64,000 bases of DNA from Cricetomys ansorgei (taxonomy: Eukaryota > Chordata > Mammalia > Rodentia > Nesomyidae): assembly GCA_026225945.1 (NCBI GenBank), contig JAMJFZ010000107.1:63205501-63269500 (forward strand). The letters run 5' to 3'. Positions 63,935 through 64,000 of the stretch are shown in pieces. A program made the translations under genes and the position numbers. Numbering within the stretch: position 1 is the first letter of the stretch; each line of letters starts with the position of its first letter. The notes under the pieces are model-generated. The model did not search any database. It was given only the letters and a program-made list of their open reading frames with translations, and was not told where the DNA came from.

Positions 63935-64000
63935 CTGCTCTGTTCTACTGTTCCTTCCCCCTGACTCCAATTAGCTGCTCTCTTTACTTTCACCCAATGT

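Noticed and set aside
1..64000. CRISPR arrays, operons, ribosome-binding sites
   Set aside because: This is mammalian nuclear DNA; the only direct repeats are microsatellites, retroelements and the exon array.

Overview
The window looks like nuclear DNA of a muroid (probably murid) rodent. The main evidence is the repeat content: many B1 SINEs, several B2/B3/B4-type SINEs, a rodent URR1-type hAT transposon, Lx-like L1 3' ends and long (CA)n, (GATA/TATC)n and (GAAA)n arrays. Spacing of genes, GT-AG introns and the absence of prokaryotic signals agree. I could not settle the species.

One protein-coding gene fills the window on the minus strand. I pieced it together exon by exon as a TPTE/TPTE2-type gene, a voltage-sensing phosphoinositide phosphatase (VSP) related to PTEN and to Ciona Ci-VSP. 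I place 24 coding exons from a candidate ATG at 63934 down to a TAG at 3888. All 23 introns are GT-AG, all phases match, and the joined frame is open for 613 codons. Exon 1 and the short N-terminal exons are the least certain. From exon 8 onward the match to the family is strong.

Layout, in transcription order (high to low coordinate): candidate exon 1 (63855-63934); a cluster of six short phase-2 exons (61881 to 53903), each 48 or 54 nt, apparently made by repeated local duplication; cytoplasmic linker to S1 (52665-48742); voltage sensor S1-S2, S3 and S4 (46572, 44098 and 42095 downward); linker to the phosphatase (41876-40996); phosphatase with acid loop, P-loop and TI-loop (37795-24654); C2 domain (21108-3888). 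The P-loop is intact (H-C-K-G-G-K-G-R-T-G), so a catalytically competent enzyme is predicted. The encoded protein would sit in a membrane, sense voltage with S1-S4 and dephosphorylate phosphoinositides.

The introns are filled with retroelements. Notable ones are a non-autonomous LTR retrotransposon inserted in an L1 ORF1 relic (12974-15085) with a related solo LTR at 31144-31446, an L1 ORF2-to-3' end relic at 49400-51680, many L1 3'-UTR relics, and two URR1 copies, one with a clear 8-bp target duplication and one with a perfect 79-bp internal duplication. I found no tRNA, rRNA, CRISPR or second protein gene.

The least ordinary thing here is the N-terminal exon array. Six intact symmetrical exons and one decayed copy encode diverged Ser/Thr-rich peptides, and the youngest pair (a 730-bp tandem step) differs more in the exon than in the flanking intron.
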